Position numbers and translations under genes: made by a program. A DNA stretch of 42,354 bases from Methanobacteriota archaeon (GTDB taxonomy: Archaea > Thermoplasmatota > Thermoplasmata > UBA10834). Numbering within the stretch: the stretch's first letter is position 1; the number at the start of each line of letters is the position of its first letter. Location of the stretch: contig DYTN01000008.1 in assembly GCA_020725925.1 (NCBI GenBank), forward strand, positions 21,704 through 64,057, read 5' to 3'. Of the stretch, positions 6,686-15,621 are shown one piece after another. Under the pieces are notes generated by a model. That model saw only the letters and a list, made by a program, of their open reading frames with translations. It was not told where the DNA came from and ran no database searches.

Positions 6686-8629
6686 TTGTACATATTCAAC
6701 ACCTGCCCCCGAGACTGTTATGACACCTGTTCCATAGTGACGAGGGTCCGCAACGGGAGACTCCATTCCATCGAGGCCAACGAGAAGCAGCCCTTCACGC
6801 GCGGCTTCCTCTGTCCGAAGGGCCAGAACCTCGCGCAGTACGTCTACTCGAAGCAGCGGCTCCTGCACCCGATGAGGCGGGTCGGGAAGAAGGGCGAGGG
6901 CAAGTTCAAGAAGATCTCATGGGACGATGCTCTGACGGAGATCGCCGAGCAGGTGCTGAAGCGCTCAGCGGAGCACGGCACGGATTCGATACTGCAGTTC
7001 GACTACGCAGGCACGATGGGCCTCATCCAGAGGCACTTCCCCAGCAGATTCTTCAACGCCATCGGAGCGTCGCGGGTGACTCACACAATCTGTTCCAGGG
7101 CCGGGGACAAAGCCCTCCAGCTAGTCTGGGGCTCCAACCTCGGCATGCTCCCGGACGAGATTGAGAAGTGCAGGCTGATAGTCGTCTGGGGCATGAACCC
7201 CGCCTGGAGCACGCCCCACGGGTTCGAGATCATCAAGAGGGCTCAGAAGCGCGGGGCGAAGGTCTATGTCATCGACCCGATTAGGACGCAGACCGCGGAA
7301 CTCGGGATCCACCTTCAGATCAGGCCCACGACGGACGCGGCTATGGCCCTAGGGTGCGTCAACCACATCATAGAGAACAGGCTCTACGCGGAGGAGTACG
7401 TCAGGAACAACACCACCGGCTTCGACAGGCTGGTGGAGATCTCCCGCAAGTTCGACCTGAACGCAATGGCGAAGATCACGGGCCTCAGGACAAGGGACAT
7501 GGAGGACTTCATCGCTGACTACGTCTCCTTGCGGCCTAACTGCATCATGATCGGCTACGGCATGCAGCGCCACCGGAACGGCGGGGAGATGGTCAGGGCG
7601 ATCGCCACCTTGCCCGCGCTCATAGGCGAGAACCGCGGGTTCTTCTATTCGACAGACCTGGACGACTTCGACCGAGGCTATCTCGAGGGGTCTAGCCTCA
7701 CCAGCAGGAAGAAGGTGTACCACAACATGGTGGACATCGGGAGGACGCTCGAGCTGGGCAGGATCAAGATGATGTTCGTCTACGACTCGAACCCCCTCGC
7801 GACGCTCCCCAACCAGAGCCTCGTCCGGAAGGGATTCGTGAGGGACGACCTGTTCACGGTGGTCCACGACCTGTTCATGACGGACACTGTGGATTACGCC
7901 GACATCGTCCTGCCAGCAACCAGCTTCTTCGAGCATTTCGACATCAACACCTCCTACCTCCATCAGTACCTGTCGATCAACGAGAAGGCGATCGAGCCCG
8001 TCGGAGAGGCGAAGTCTAACACGGATCTGTTCAGGGCTCTCGCGTCCAAGATGAAGCTGACCGCGAAGGAGCTCTTCGAGGAGGACGAGAAGGTCGCCAG
8101 GGCGCTCCTTGCCAAGAGCCGCGTCGTCGAGGGCGCCTTCGAGGACCTCAAGAAGAAAGGCTTCGTCCGGCTCAGAGCGCCCAATCGCATGGTCTATCAG
8201 ACCCCGACCAGGAAGATCGAGCTCTACTCCGCCGCGGCTGCCGCCGAAGGCCTGGGCGGCCTCCCATCTCATGTGGATGTCCAGAGGAAGCTGCCCTACC
8301 AGCTCCTGACGCCAGTCCACAAGTACCTCGTGAGGTCGCAGTACCATCAGATGCGCCCGGAGGTCAAGCCAGTGGTGTACGTCAACAAGAAGGACGCTGT
8401 CGAGGAGGAGATCGAGGACGGCGGCTCCGTGACCCTGTCGAACGAGTTCGGCGAGTGGACGGTCCAGGTCGAGATATCGGATGCCGTCCCGAAGGGCGTA
8501 ATGCTCTCGTACTCCGCCCTCTGGCCGAAGCTCTCGGGCGGGAAGAACGTCAACTTCCTCACGACGGACTTCGTCCAGAAGTTCGGCCAGAACTCCGCCT
8601 TCAACTCGACCTTCGTGCGGGTCGCTTAG
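6686..8629 (+). CDS. molybdopterin oxidoreductase with [4Fe-4S] cluster
   Basis: The 647-residue protein belongs to the DMSO reductase superfamily (uncharacterised MopB_3-like branch). An N-terminal cluster motif C7-x3-C11-x3-C15 with C43 in GFLCPKG binds a [4Fe-4S] cluster. C136 in HTICSRAGD is at the usual position of the Mo/W ligand. IVVWGMNPAWS and VIDPIRTQTA are pterin-binding segments, LPATSFFEHFD follows in the middle, and a C-terminal molybdopterin dinucleotide-binding barrel ends the chain. No twin-arginine signal is present, so it should be cytosolic. The start is TTG 6686 after GGAGG at 6673-6677. No partner electron-transfer or membrane subunits are adjacent, so the substrate is unknown. 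Confidence 0.88.
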   Translation: MYIFNTCPRDCYDTCSIVTRVRNGRLHSIEANEKQPFTRGFLCPKGQNLAQYVYSKQRLLHPMRRVGKKGEGKFKKISWDDALTEIAEQVLKRSAEHGTDSILQFDYAGTMGLIQRHFPSRFFNAIGASRVTHTICSRAGDKALQLVWGSNLGMLPDEIEKCRLIVVWGMNPAWSTPHGFEIIKRAQKRGAKVYVIDPIRTQTAELGIHLQIRPTTDAAMALGCVNHIIENRLYAEEYVRNNTTGFDRLVEISRKFDLNAMAKITGLRTRDMEDFIADYVSLRPNCIMIGYGMQRHRNGGEMVRAIATLPALIGENRGFFYSTDLDDFDRGYLEGSSLTSRKKVYHNMVDIGRTLELGRIKMMFVYDSNPLATLPNQSLVRKGFVRDDLFTVVHDLFMTDTVDYADIVLPATSFFEHFDINTSYLHQYLSINEKAIEPVGEAKSNTDLFRALASKMKLTAKELFEEDEKVARALLAKSRVVEGAFEDLKKKGFVRLRAPNRMVYQTPTRKIELYSAAAAAEGLGGLPSHVDVQRKLPYQLLTPVHKYLVRSQYHQMRPEVKPVVYVNKKDAVEEEIEDGGSVTLSNEFGEWTVQVEISDAVPKGVMLSYSALWPKLSGGKNVNFLTTDFVQKFGQNSAFNSTFVRVA

Positions 8630-10017
8630 GACTCAGCCGAGCCCGAGCTGTTGTCGTTCTTGCCCCAGAACTCGTCGTGGATGGCGGTGATGGTGTTCTT
8701 GAGGTCCTTCCTGTCCACGGTGAAGTGATATGCGACCATCGAGGCGCCTGCAGATATGAGGTCCACGTTAACGTTCTTGGCCGCGACGGCGTTGAAAACC
8801 CTCGCAGCGACGCCCTTGGTCTCCCCGAAGCCCTCGCCGACGGCGCACACCAGCGCGACGCCCGGGTTGACCTCGAAGTTCTCGCCCACCGTCCCGATGA
8901 TCGCCTTGATCGCCTTCTTGGCGCCCGCGATGTCGGCCTCCTCTATCAGCACGGCGGCGCAGGTCTGGGAGGTCGTGGCGGAGAAGATGTTGATGTTGGC
9001 CTCGTGCAGGCATGTCGTGATGTACGCCAGGAACCCCGACTTGTATCCCGCCCCGGTGTCGTAGACCTTCAGGGCGGCTACGTTCGGCAGGTACGAAACG
9101 CTCTTGATGACATCCTTGCGCGCGTGCTTGCTCTTGCCGATGACCGTCCCTGGCGACGCGGGCTTGTAGAGGTTCTTGATGACCATGTCTATTCCCTTTA
9201 GCCTTGCGGGCTGGACCGCGCGTGGATGCAGCACCTGTGCGCCAAAGTATGCGAGCTCCGCGGCCTCCTCGTACGAGAGCCGCTCCAGCAGGAAAGCCCC
9301 CTTCACGATCTTCGGGTCGGCGCTCATGAACCCGTCGACCTCCTTCCAGATCTCCACGGGTCTCGCGTCGAGCGCGTATGCCACCACCGCAGCGGTGTAG
9401 TCCGTCCCGCTCCTTCCAACGGTCGTCACGTGCCCCGACTCAGTTATGCCGAAGAACCCCGTCACGACGGGGACCTGTCCCTTCTTGATCGCGGCGTGGA
9501 GCGGGGGCGCCATGTTCTTCTCGCACTTGTCCAGGACGGCCACCGCGTTCCCGTACTGCTCGTTCGTGATCATTCCGAGCGCGTCGGTCTCCAACGCGAC
9601 CGCGTCCATGCCCTCGTGGGCCAGCCTAGCCGCCACAACGATGGCCGAGAGCCTCTCCCCGAAGCTGAGCACGAGGTCGTTGGTCCTCGGTGTGAGTTCC
9701 TCCGTGTAGGTGACACCATAGAGCAGCCTCTCCAGCTTCGTGATCTTCGCCTCGATCTGCTCCAACGCCTCTTTGCGCGTCTGGCCATCCTTCTTGGGCA
9801 GCATCTCGACATGCTTGAGTTTCATCTGGAGCAGGAAGTCGTCGATCTCCTTCTCCTGGCGCGGCTTCGAGACGAAGTCCCTCAGCGCGTTGGTGACCCC
9901 GGCAGCCGCCGAGACGACGACGATCTTCTGCTCCGACTCGTCCTTGACGACCTTGGACACCCTGTTGAGCGCGTCCTCGTTCGTCAGGCACGTCCCCCCG
10001 AACTTCAAGATCTTCAG
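8626..10017 (-). CDS. lysC: aspartate kinase
   Basis: This protein phosphorylates aspartate to aspartyl-4-phosphate, the first step to aspartate semialdehyde. Motifs are KFGGTCL at the N-terminus, VSAAAGVTNALRDF, SFGERLSA, VGRSGTDYTAAV, and IWKEVDGFMSADPKIV. Two C-terminal ACT domains (from about SGFLAYITTCLHEANINIFS onward) indicate allosteric feedback. The first ATG/GTG/TTG in frame is TTG 10008 (MKFGGT), but CTG 10017 gives the usual MKILKFGGT and overlaps the upstream stop as CTGA. GGTGAG precedes it closely. It is the last gene of the aromatic/homocysteine operon and converges with the molybdopterin gene, overlapping it by 4 bp. Confidence 0.93.
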   Translation of the reverse strand: MKILKFGGTCLTNEDALNRVSKVVKDESEQKIVVVSAAAGVTNALRDFVSKPRQEKEIDDFLLQMKLKHVEMLPKKDGQTRKEALEQIEAKITKLERLLYGVTYTEELTPRTNDLVLSFGERLSAIVVAARLAHEGMDAVALETDALGMITNEQYGNAVAVLDKCEKNMAPPLHAAIKKGQVPVVTGFFGITESGHVTTVGRSGTDYTAAVVAYALDARPVEIWKEVDGFMSADPKIVKGAFLLERLSYEEAAELAYFGAQVLHPRAVQPARLKGIDMVIKNLYKPASPGTVIGKSKHARKDVIKSVSYLPNVAALKVYDTGAGYKSGFLAYITTCLHEANINIFSATTSQTCAAVLIEEADIAGAKKAIKAIIGTVGENFEVNPGVALVCAVGEGFGETKGVAARVFNAVAAKNVNVDLISAGASMVAYHFTVDRKDLKNTITAIHDEFWGKNDNSSGSAES

Positions 10018-10793
10018 GTTCTCACCTCAACGGTCCTGGTTGCTGACCCCGTGAACCTTGACGAGGCCATCAGAGTGTGCGCAGTGAGTCTCTCCGGATT
10101 GTGTTCCACCTCGGCCATCCTCGGCAGCTCCCCCCAGACCGCTACCTTGCCATCCAGGATGACGAGGGCACCGATGAAGCCGTCAATGGCGCGAAACACC
10201 TCGAAGGAGGTTCGGAGCGAATCCGAGTCCCTGGCCGCATTGCCGATCGCGGTGGCGAGCGCATCGGCAAGGCATGCATCCTGGGCAATCACGACGGCGA
10301 TGTCCGCATTGCCGAAGCTGATCGAATGCCCGAGCTTGCCGCTCGACGCACAGATGCCGATGATGCCCTTCGTGGGCCCAAGCTCGAAGGCGAGCGCGGT
10401 CTCGGAGCAAGGGTCGCTGAACACCTCCATCGTGATGGGCTTGTCCAGTATGAGCGCGACGTCGCCTCCGTTGTCCACCCAGCCGTGCGTGCAGCCTTCC
10501 CGCACCATCGCCTCGAGCGCCTCCTGGGCGATAGTGCCCGCCACTGCGGCCATGGGCCCGACCCCCGCCAGCCTCGTCGCATCGCACATCCTCCTCACCA
10601 CCCTCCAGGCATCCAGTCGGGGAGTGTAGGGCTCCAGCGTCGCGAGGAAGTAGCCGTCAGAGCGGACCTGCCGCTCGATCTCCAGCCTCGCGGCTTTGAT
10701 CGCCTCTACTGCCGCGGGGAGGTACCTCTCGTCTCCGGCTATCGTGGCGGCCGTCTCCTCGATCTCGACCTTCATTGTTGCGAACCCGCTCAT
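10014..10793 (-). CDS. COG2122 / UPF0280 family protein (ApbE-like), homocysteine synthesis accessory
   Basis: The 259-residue protein matches the UPF0280 (COG2122) family, distantly related to ApbE flavin transferases, with THGWVDNGGDVAL, SSGKLGHSISFGNADIAVV and ADALATAIGN segments. As I recall, this family was linked genetically to homocysteine formation from aspartate semialdehyde in methanogens together with the HcyA and HcyB families, and the gene order here supports that. Its biochemical role is not settled. ATG 10793 overlaps the HcyB stop as ATGA, so the longer open frame to 10946 is rejected. Its own stop overlaps the start of aspartate kinase. Confidence 0.85.
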   Translation of the reverse strand: MSGFATMKVEIEETAATIAGDERYLPAAVEAIKAARLEIERQVRSDGYFLATLEPYTPRLDAWRVVRRMCDATRLAGVGPMAAVAGTIAQEALEAMVREGCTHGWVDNGGDVALILDKPITMEVFSDPCSETALAFELGPTKGIIGICASSGKLGHSISFGNADIAVVIAQDACLADALATAIGNAARDSDSLRTSFEVFRAIDGFIGALVILDGKVAVWGELPRMAEVEHNPERLTAHTLMASSRFTGSATRTVEVRT

Positions 10794-11191
10794 ATCAGGA
10801 TCTCCATCGCCCTCGGGGGACACGCGTCTATGCAGACCCCGCATGCGACGCACTTCTCTTCGTCGAACGTGACCTTTCCAGTCTTGAGGTCCAGCACCAG
10901 GGCCTTTGTGGGGCAGATGGAGACGCACATCCCGCAGTGGGTGCACGCGTCGTCGTCCCGCCTCACGCCCTCCTTGATGGGCCTCACGCCCACGCCGCTG
11001 CTCTTGAGGTAGTCGATGCCCTTGCGGATGTCCTCAGCCTTGCCGGAGAGCTCCAGCACCATCTTGCCGCCGATCTCGTCTATCTCCGCCCTCAGGATGT
11101 TCACGAGCAGGTGGTACTTGACAATCAGGCTGTGCGTGATGGGGTTGTTGACCGCCTCTGGGCTGAAGTTGAGCACTACCTTCGTCTTCAA
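10790..11191 (-). CDS. hcyB: NIL domain / 2x[4Fe-4S] ferredoxin protein, HcyB type
   Basis: The 133-residue protein has an N-terminal NIL domain (about 1-75, beginning KTKVVLNFSPEAVNNPITHSL) and a C-terminal dicluster ferredoxin. The clusters are bound by C83, C86, C89, C93 and C114, C117, C120, C124. In anaerobic archaea this fusion partners the DUF39 protein to build homocysteine from aspartate semialdehyde and sulfide; the ferredoxin probably supplies electrons and the NIL domain may bind the substrate or partner. The start is TTG 11191, one base after the hcyA TAG, with GAGG inside the hcyA end as ribosome-binding site. It is followed by COG2122 with an ATGA overlap. Confidence 0.9.
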   Translation of the reverse strand: MKTKVVLNFSPEAVNNPITHSLIVKYHLLVNILRAEIDEIGGKMVLELSGKAEDIRKGIDYLKSSGVGVRPIKEGVRRDDDACTHCGMCVSICPTKALVLDLKTGKVTFDEEKCVACGVCIDACPPRAMEILI

Positions 11192-12397
11192 CTACATCGC
11201 CTCCCTCTCTGACCTCACGTCCAGAGGCCTGAACACCCTGTCGAGCGAGAAGTTCTGGACGGGCCTATCAAGAGCGAACTCGCCCTTGACTATCTGGTTC
11301 TTCAGTATCTGGGAGATCTGCCTTGCCTTGTAGAGGCTCGAGAGGGACGATGTCGGGACCTTCTTGCCCTTGACTTCTATCTCCCCCGACCTGAGCTCGG
11401 CGTAGGTGACCTCGCGCAGGACGTTCCTCGACCTCGTGGGCTGGCTGTAGTCGAATACGGCCGTGACTATCTGGTTGTTCGTGACGGCGCATGACTTGGC
11501 CATCTCCTCATCGAGGATGGGTATCGGCACGCCGATCCCGACCCCCAGAGAGGCGCCGTACCGCGTGAAGGTCAGGCCCTTGATCCACTCCGGCGACATC
11601 TGCTTCAGGTCGCCTATGACCGCGATCGACCCAGCAGGCCGTTTCGGCACGCCGTCGGGCGTCCGGGGGACGCCGGGGTTGAACTGCGTGCCCTCCCAGA
11701 CGACGAACCCTTGGGCGCCTCCCAGGAAGATCCTCGTGCCGATCCCGATGCTCCTGTAGTACGGGTCGTTCAGCAACGGGGAGACCTCGCCCGCGCTGCT
11801 GAAGGTAGCGTTCCCGAGCTCGGGCAGCAGCTTGCCCATGTAGGTATAGAGCGTCCTCGATGACGAGTTCGTGGCGACGGCGTAGTTCTGGTAGCAGTTG
11901 CGCACATTGAACAGGACCGCCTGGTTGACGGTCTTCAGGCTGATGTAGGTGTCGATGTCCTTCCTCGGGTAGCAGTCCGTGCCCAAGGCGGTCGCCCTGA
12001 GCCTCACAGCCTTGCCCCTCACGAGATCCTCGATCACGTGCGCCCCCCCGTGGAGCATGTTGTTCGACTCGTCCAGCTCCGTCGCTCCCAGGTACGCGTC
12101 AACGGCTGCCAGCCCCGCGTAGGCCGGGATTCCGTCTAGCCAGACCTTGGACATCTTGATCGGCGGGTCAGCGTGCCCGAAGTTGAAGTATGCGCCTGAG
12201 GAGCACATCGCTCCGAAGGTGCCCGTGGTGACCACGTCCACCTCTTTCGCGGCCTTCCTGATGCCGTTCGCCCTGACGTGCTCCTTGAACTCCTCGGCAG
12301 TCATGACGACGACGTCTCCGCCGGCCACCTTCTTCCTTATCTCCTCGTAGCTCCTTGAGATGACCTTCTCCTTGGCTCCCTTCTTCTCCGTGCTCAG
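11192..12397 (-). CDS. hcyA: homocysteine biosynthesis protein, DUF39 family (HcyA)
   Basis: This COG1900/DUF39 protein converts aspartate semialdehyde to homocysteine using sulfide, bypassing homoserine. Cysteines in GAMCSSG (C65) and GTDCYPRK (C142) are 77 residues apart, the same spacing I recall for the two essential cysteines of the Methanosarcina protein; C168 in VRNCYQN is another candidate. It has no C-terminal CBS pair. GTG 12328 is the first ordinary start, but the frame upstream reads SYEEIRKKVAGGDVVVMTAEE, which is the conserved family N-terminus. No ATG, GTG or TTG occurs there. CTG 12397 lies 7 nt after a perfect AAGGAGG and overlaps the asd stop as CTGA, so I place the start there (401 residues). 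Confidence 0.9.
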   Translation of the reverse strand: MSTEKKGAKEKVISRSYEEIRKKVAGGDVVVMTAEEFKEHVRANGIRKAAKEVDVVTTGTFGAMCSSGAYFNFGHADPPIKMSKVWLDGIPAYAGLAAVDAYLGATELDESNNMLHGGAHVIEDLVRGKAVRLRATALGTDCYPRKDIDTYISLKTVNQAVLFNVRNCYQNYAVATNSSSRTLYTYMGKLLPELGNATFSSAGEVSPLLNDPYYRSIGIGTRIFLGGAQGFVVWEGTQFNPGVPRTPDGVPKRPAGSIAVIGDLKQMSPEWIKGLTFTRYGASLGVGIGVPIPILDEEMAKSCAVTNNQIVTAVFDYSQPTRSRNVLREVTYAELRSGEIEVKGKKVPTSSLSSLYKARQISQILKNQIVKGEFALDRPVQNFSLDRVFRPLDVRSEREAM

Positions 12398-13461
12398 ATC
12401 AACCCCTCCTTGTATGCCAGCTCCGCGTTCAGCACGCTTCCCCCCGCGCCGCCCCTGATGGTGTTGTGGGACAGCAGGTAGAACCGCACGCAGTCCTTCT
12501 CCGCCCTTATCCTGCCGATTGTCACGGCCATGCCTCTCGCGCGCTCAGGCGTCCCCGCCATCGAGTCGAGCTTCGGCTGGGGCCTGTTGCGCTCCTTCAG
12601 GACGATCACAGGCCGCTCAGGCGCGCTCGGGAGCTTCAGCTTCTGCGGCTTCGCCCTGAACCCGCTGAGCGTTCTCGAGATCTCCTCCGCGGTGGGGATG
12701 CTCTTGCTCCTGATGAAGACGGCCTCCAGATGGCCGTCCATGACGTTGACCCTCGCGCATGAGGCGTAGATGGTCACGGGGGAGTCGACGAACCCTCCGC
12801 TCGCGTAGGTACCGAGTATCTTCTTGCCCTCGATAGCCATCTTCTCCTCCTCGTCCTTGATGTGCGGGAGGACGTTGCCGATGATGTCAAGCGAAGGGAC
12901 TCCCGGGTAGCCGGCGCCTGAGAGTGCCTGGTAGGTCGCCACATCGACCTCCGTGAACCCGTACGCGTCGACGAGCGGCTTGAGGCCCAGGGCTAGGCCG
13001 GTGACCGAGCAGTTCGCGTTCGTGACGACGAACCCTCCGTTCCTCCTGCGCTTCCTCTGGACCTCTATCGATGCGAGATGCTCGGGATTGATCTCGGGGA
13101 CGAGGATGGGCGTGTCGGGCTCCATGCGGTGAGACGCCGCGTTCGAGAACACCGCCATCCCGCTCTCCGCGCAGGCATCCTCGACCGGGCCTGCGACATC
13201 CGACGGCAGGCCGCTGAACACCACCTCGACGCCCTGCCTGGCGAGCGCTGAAGCGTCCGTGCCCTGGATGGCCTTCTCGCCGAGCCTGGCGTCGATCTCG
13301 ACGTCTGAGAGCTTCCAGACCTCCGAGAGCTTCTTGCCATCCGACCTGTCCGATGCGCAGTATGCGACGACCTCGAAGTACGGGTGCCCGATGAGCATCT
13401 GGGCGAATCTCTGTCCTATCATCCCGCTCGAGCCGAGGATCGCAGCCTTCTTCTTAGCCAT
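12394..13461 (-). CDS. asd: aspartate-semialdehyde dehydrogenase
   Basis: The 355-residue NADP-dependent enzyme reduces aspartyl phosphate to aspartate semialdehyde. It begins with the Rossmann motif AILGSSGMIGQRF. The catalytic cysteine lies in TNANCSVTGLALGL, the substrate loop is GAGYPGVPS, and the late His lies in LLSHNTIRGGAGGS. The archaeal/fungal type is indicated by the length and by the NIKDEEEKM-like helix region. It overlaps the upstream tyrA-type gene by 8 bp. Placed between aromatic genes and hcyA, it feeds both ADH synthase at the head of the operon and HcyA directly downstream. Confidence 0.95.
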   Translation of the reverse strand: MAKKKAAILGSSGMIGQRFAQMLIGHPYFEVVAYCASDRSDGKKLSEVWKLSDVEIDARLGEKAIQGTDASALARQGVEVVFSGLPSDVAGPVEDACAESGMAVFSNAASHRMEPDTPILVPEINPEHLASIEVQRKRRRNGGFVVTNANCSVTGLALGLKPLVDAYGFTEVDVATYQALSGAGYPGVPSLDIIGNVLPHIKDEEEKMAIEGKKILGTYASGGFVDSPVTIYASCARVNVMDGHLEAVFIRSKSIPTAEEISRTLSGFRAKPQKLKLPSAPERPVIVLKERNRPQPKLDSMAGTPERARGMAVTIGRIRAEKDCVRFYLLSHNTIRGGAGGSVLNAELAYKEGLI

Positions 13462-14548
13462 CTTGTCCCACCTCCAGATATCTCCTGCTTGATTCCATGG
13501 TTGACTTGAACTTCGATGGGTCGCTGTCCAGAGAGGCCTTCTTCAGGTCCCTAAGGACGGTTTCCATGGAGGCCACCATGTGCCTGGTGTTCGGGTTCAA
13601 CGCCTGGATGTCGTGGTACACGCGCTTGCTCTCCTTCGAGAGCTCGGCCGCCATCCGCGCCATCCTCTCGAACGACGGGCCCTGCACGGCCTCCAGGTCC
13701 TTGTAGGCGATCCCACACCTCTCCAGGACTCCCGCGAACAGCAGGGAGCATACGTGTGAGAGCCCGAGGACGTAGGCCATCAGCTCGTCATGTCTCTCGA
13801 GGGCGACTTCGCTCACGTTCGCACCGGCTGACGTGAAGAGCTCCGTCACCACGGCGTTCGCCTCCTCGCATCCACAGTCGCACACCAGCACGTTCCTCCA
13901 TCTAGGGGACGCCGCGCCTGGCCCGAACATCGGGTGGGCGCTGCTGATCAGCACGCCGTCAGATGCCGCGCGTCTGAGGGTTCCTGCGATGTGCGACTTG
14001 ACGCTGCACAGGTCGAACACGACCCCTCTGGGAGAGACATCCAGGACCGCATCCAGATCGTCAGGGCATGCCCCGAGCGGGCTTGCCAGCACCATCAGGT
14101 CCGCTGATGCTGCGGCTCTGTCCAACGACCTGACGCTCCTGTACCCCTCGAGCTTCCCCCTCGGGTCCCATATCACCACGGACGCGCCCCTGTTGGAGAG
14201 GAACCGGCAGGCCCATTCGCCCATCCTGCCAGACCCGCCCACGACGACGACGTCCTTTCGGGCGAGCGTCGTGTCCCGCTTCTGCTTCTGGACGCCGACC
14301 GCGTCCTCGATGAGCAGCTCCCCCAGGGCCTTGGCGATCGAGCCGCTGATGCCCAGCTCCTTCGCGGTCCTCTCGACATCCCGGAGGACCTGCCTCTCCC
14401 TCGAGGTGTCGCGGAGCTTGAGCCCGTCCTTGGATTTCACGAGCCCGATCTCCCGGGCGAGCCCCTCCCGCCTCGCCACGAGCCTCAGGATCTCGGAGTC
14501 GAGCCTCTGAATCTCGCCCCTGAGGGACTCCAACTCCTTGTCTGTCAG
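13454..14548 (-). CDS. tyrA: chorismate mutase / prephenate dehydrogenase fusion
   Basis: The 364-residue fusion makes prephenate from chorismate and oxidises it toward 4-hydroxyphenylpyruvate. Residues 1-90 are an AroQ-type mutase helix bundle (LRGEIQRLDSEILRLVARR, then KLRDTSRERQVL). The dehydrogenase follows: GGSGRMG (104-110) binds NAD, SSAHPMFGPG is the conserved substrate loop, and a helical dimer domain ends the protein. There is no ACT domain. The open frame extends to 14989 only as a shadow of chorismate synthase. CTG 14548 overlaps the upstream stop as CTGA; TTG 14527 is possible but its AAGGAG touches the start codon directly, which is too close to work well. Confidence 0.92.
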   Translation of the reverse strand: MTDKELESLRGEIQRLDSEILRLVARREGLAREIGLVKSKDGLKLRDTSRERQVLRDVERTAKELGISGSIAKALGELLIEDAVGVQKQKRDTTLARKDVVVVGGSGRMGEWACRFLSNRGASVVIWDPRGKLEGYRSVRSLDRAAASADLMVLASPLGACPDDLDAVLDVSPRGVVFDLCSVKSHIAGTLRRAASDGVLISSAHPMFGPGAASPRWRNVLVCDCGCEEANAVVTELFTSAGANVSEVALERHDELMAYVLGLSHVCSLLFAGVLERCGIAYKDLEAVQGPSFERMARMAAELSKESKRVYHDIQALNPNTRHMVASMETVLRDLKKASLDSDPSKFKSTMESSRRYLEVGQDG

Positions 14549-15621
14549 AAGAATCCCCCCTGGAGCATCAGGTCGAGCACCACCGCCGCTGCGGAGTTCT
14601 CGACCACTGGGACGGCTCGCGGCACTATGCATGGGTCGTGCCTTCCCTTGATCTGAAGCTCGACGGGCTTCTTGTCGATGACATCTACGCTGAGCTGCGG
14701 TCTCGCGATGGACGAGGTCGGCTTGAACGCGACTCGGAACTCGACCGGCATGCCCGTGGAGAGCCCTCCCAGGATGCCTCCCGCGTTGTTGGTCTTGGTG
14801 ACGATCCTGCCGTCCTTCACGGCGAAGGGGTCGTTGTGCTCGCTCCCCTTCATGGCCGCCGCCCTGAACCCCGAGCCGAACTCGACCCCCTTCACACCAG
14901 GGATCGAGAACATCATCGCAGCCATCACGCTCTCGATGCTTCCGAAGAACGGCTCTCCGACGCCGACCGGCAGGCCGATGATCGAGCACCTGATGACTCC
15001 GCCCACGCTGTCCTTTGCCTCATGGGCCTCTGCGATTTCCTGGGCCATCCTGTCCCCGGTCGCCCGGTCTGCGCATCCGACGGCGCTCGTCCTGACCGTC
15101 CTCTCGGCCACGCTGAGCGGCACCTCCTTCCTGAGGATGACGCCTCCTATCTGCACGGTCTGGGCCAGGAGCGAGACGCCCTTCTTCTCGAGCACCTGCC
15201 GGGCTATGGCCCCGCCTATCACGAGCCCGGCGGTCATCCTGCCGGAGAACTGCCCGCCTCCCCTGTGGTCGTGATGGCCGCCGTACTTGACCATGGCTGG
15301 GAGGTCCGCATGGCCCGGCCTGGGGACCCTCAGGAACGCGTCATAGGCGGATGAATCCGTGTCGAGGTTCCTGATGAGGCCGACTATCGGCCCTCCGGTA
15401 GCCTTGCCGTTCCTGATGCCGGAGATGATCTCCAGCCTGTCCCGTTCCCGGCGCGGGCTCGTCACCGTCCCCTTTCCCGGGGAGCGCCTGTCGAGCTCGG
15501 CCTGGATGACGGACTCCGATATGCGCGAGCCCGCGGGACAGCCCTCGACCTTGGCCCCGACGCAAGGGCCGTGGCTGGTGCCGAAGATGCCTATCCTGTA
15601 CCTGGTGCCGAACTCGTTCAC
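14545..15621 (-). CDS. aroC: chorismate synthase
   Basis: The 358-residue FMN-dependent enzyme converts EPSP to chorismate. Signature segments are FGTSHGPCVGAKVEGCPAG at the N-terminus (the family usually has GESHG; GTSHG keeps the catalytic His), RPGHADLPAMVKYG with the second catalytic His, and HHDHRGGGQFSGRMTAG binding FMN. KTNNAGGILGGLSTGMP is the late conserved loop. Reduced FMN is needed, and no flavin reductase is in the operon. The start is GTG 15621, overlapping the EPSP synthase stop as GTGA. All seven shikimate steps from DKFP to chorismate, apart from making DKFP, are encoded in this operon. Confidence 0.96.
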   Translation of the reverse strand: MNEFGTRYRIGIFGTSHGPCVGAKVEGCPAGSRISESVIQAELDRRSPGKGTVTSPRRERDRLEIISGIRNGKATGGPIVGLIRNLDTDSSAYDAFLRVPRPGHADLPAMVKYGGHHDHRGGGQFSGRMTAGLVIGGAIARQVLEKKGVSLLAQTVQIGGVILRKEVPLSVAERTVRTSAVGCADRATGDRMAQEIAEAHEAKDSVGGVIRCSIIGLPVGVGEPFFGSIESVMAAMMFSIPGVKGVEFGSGFRAAAMKGSEHNDPFAVKDGRIVTKTNNAGGILGGLSTGMPVEFRVAFKPTSSIARPQLSVDVIDKKPVELQIKGRHDPCIVPRAVPVVENSAAAVVLDLMLQGGFF

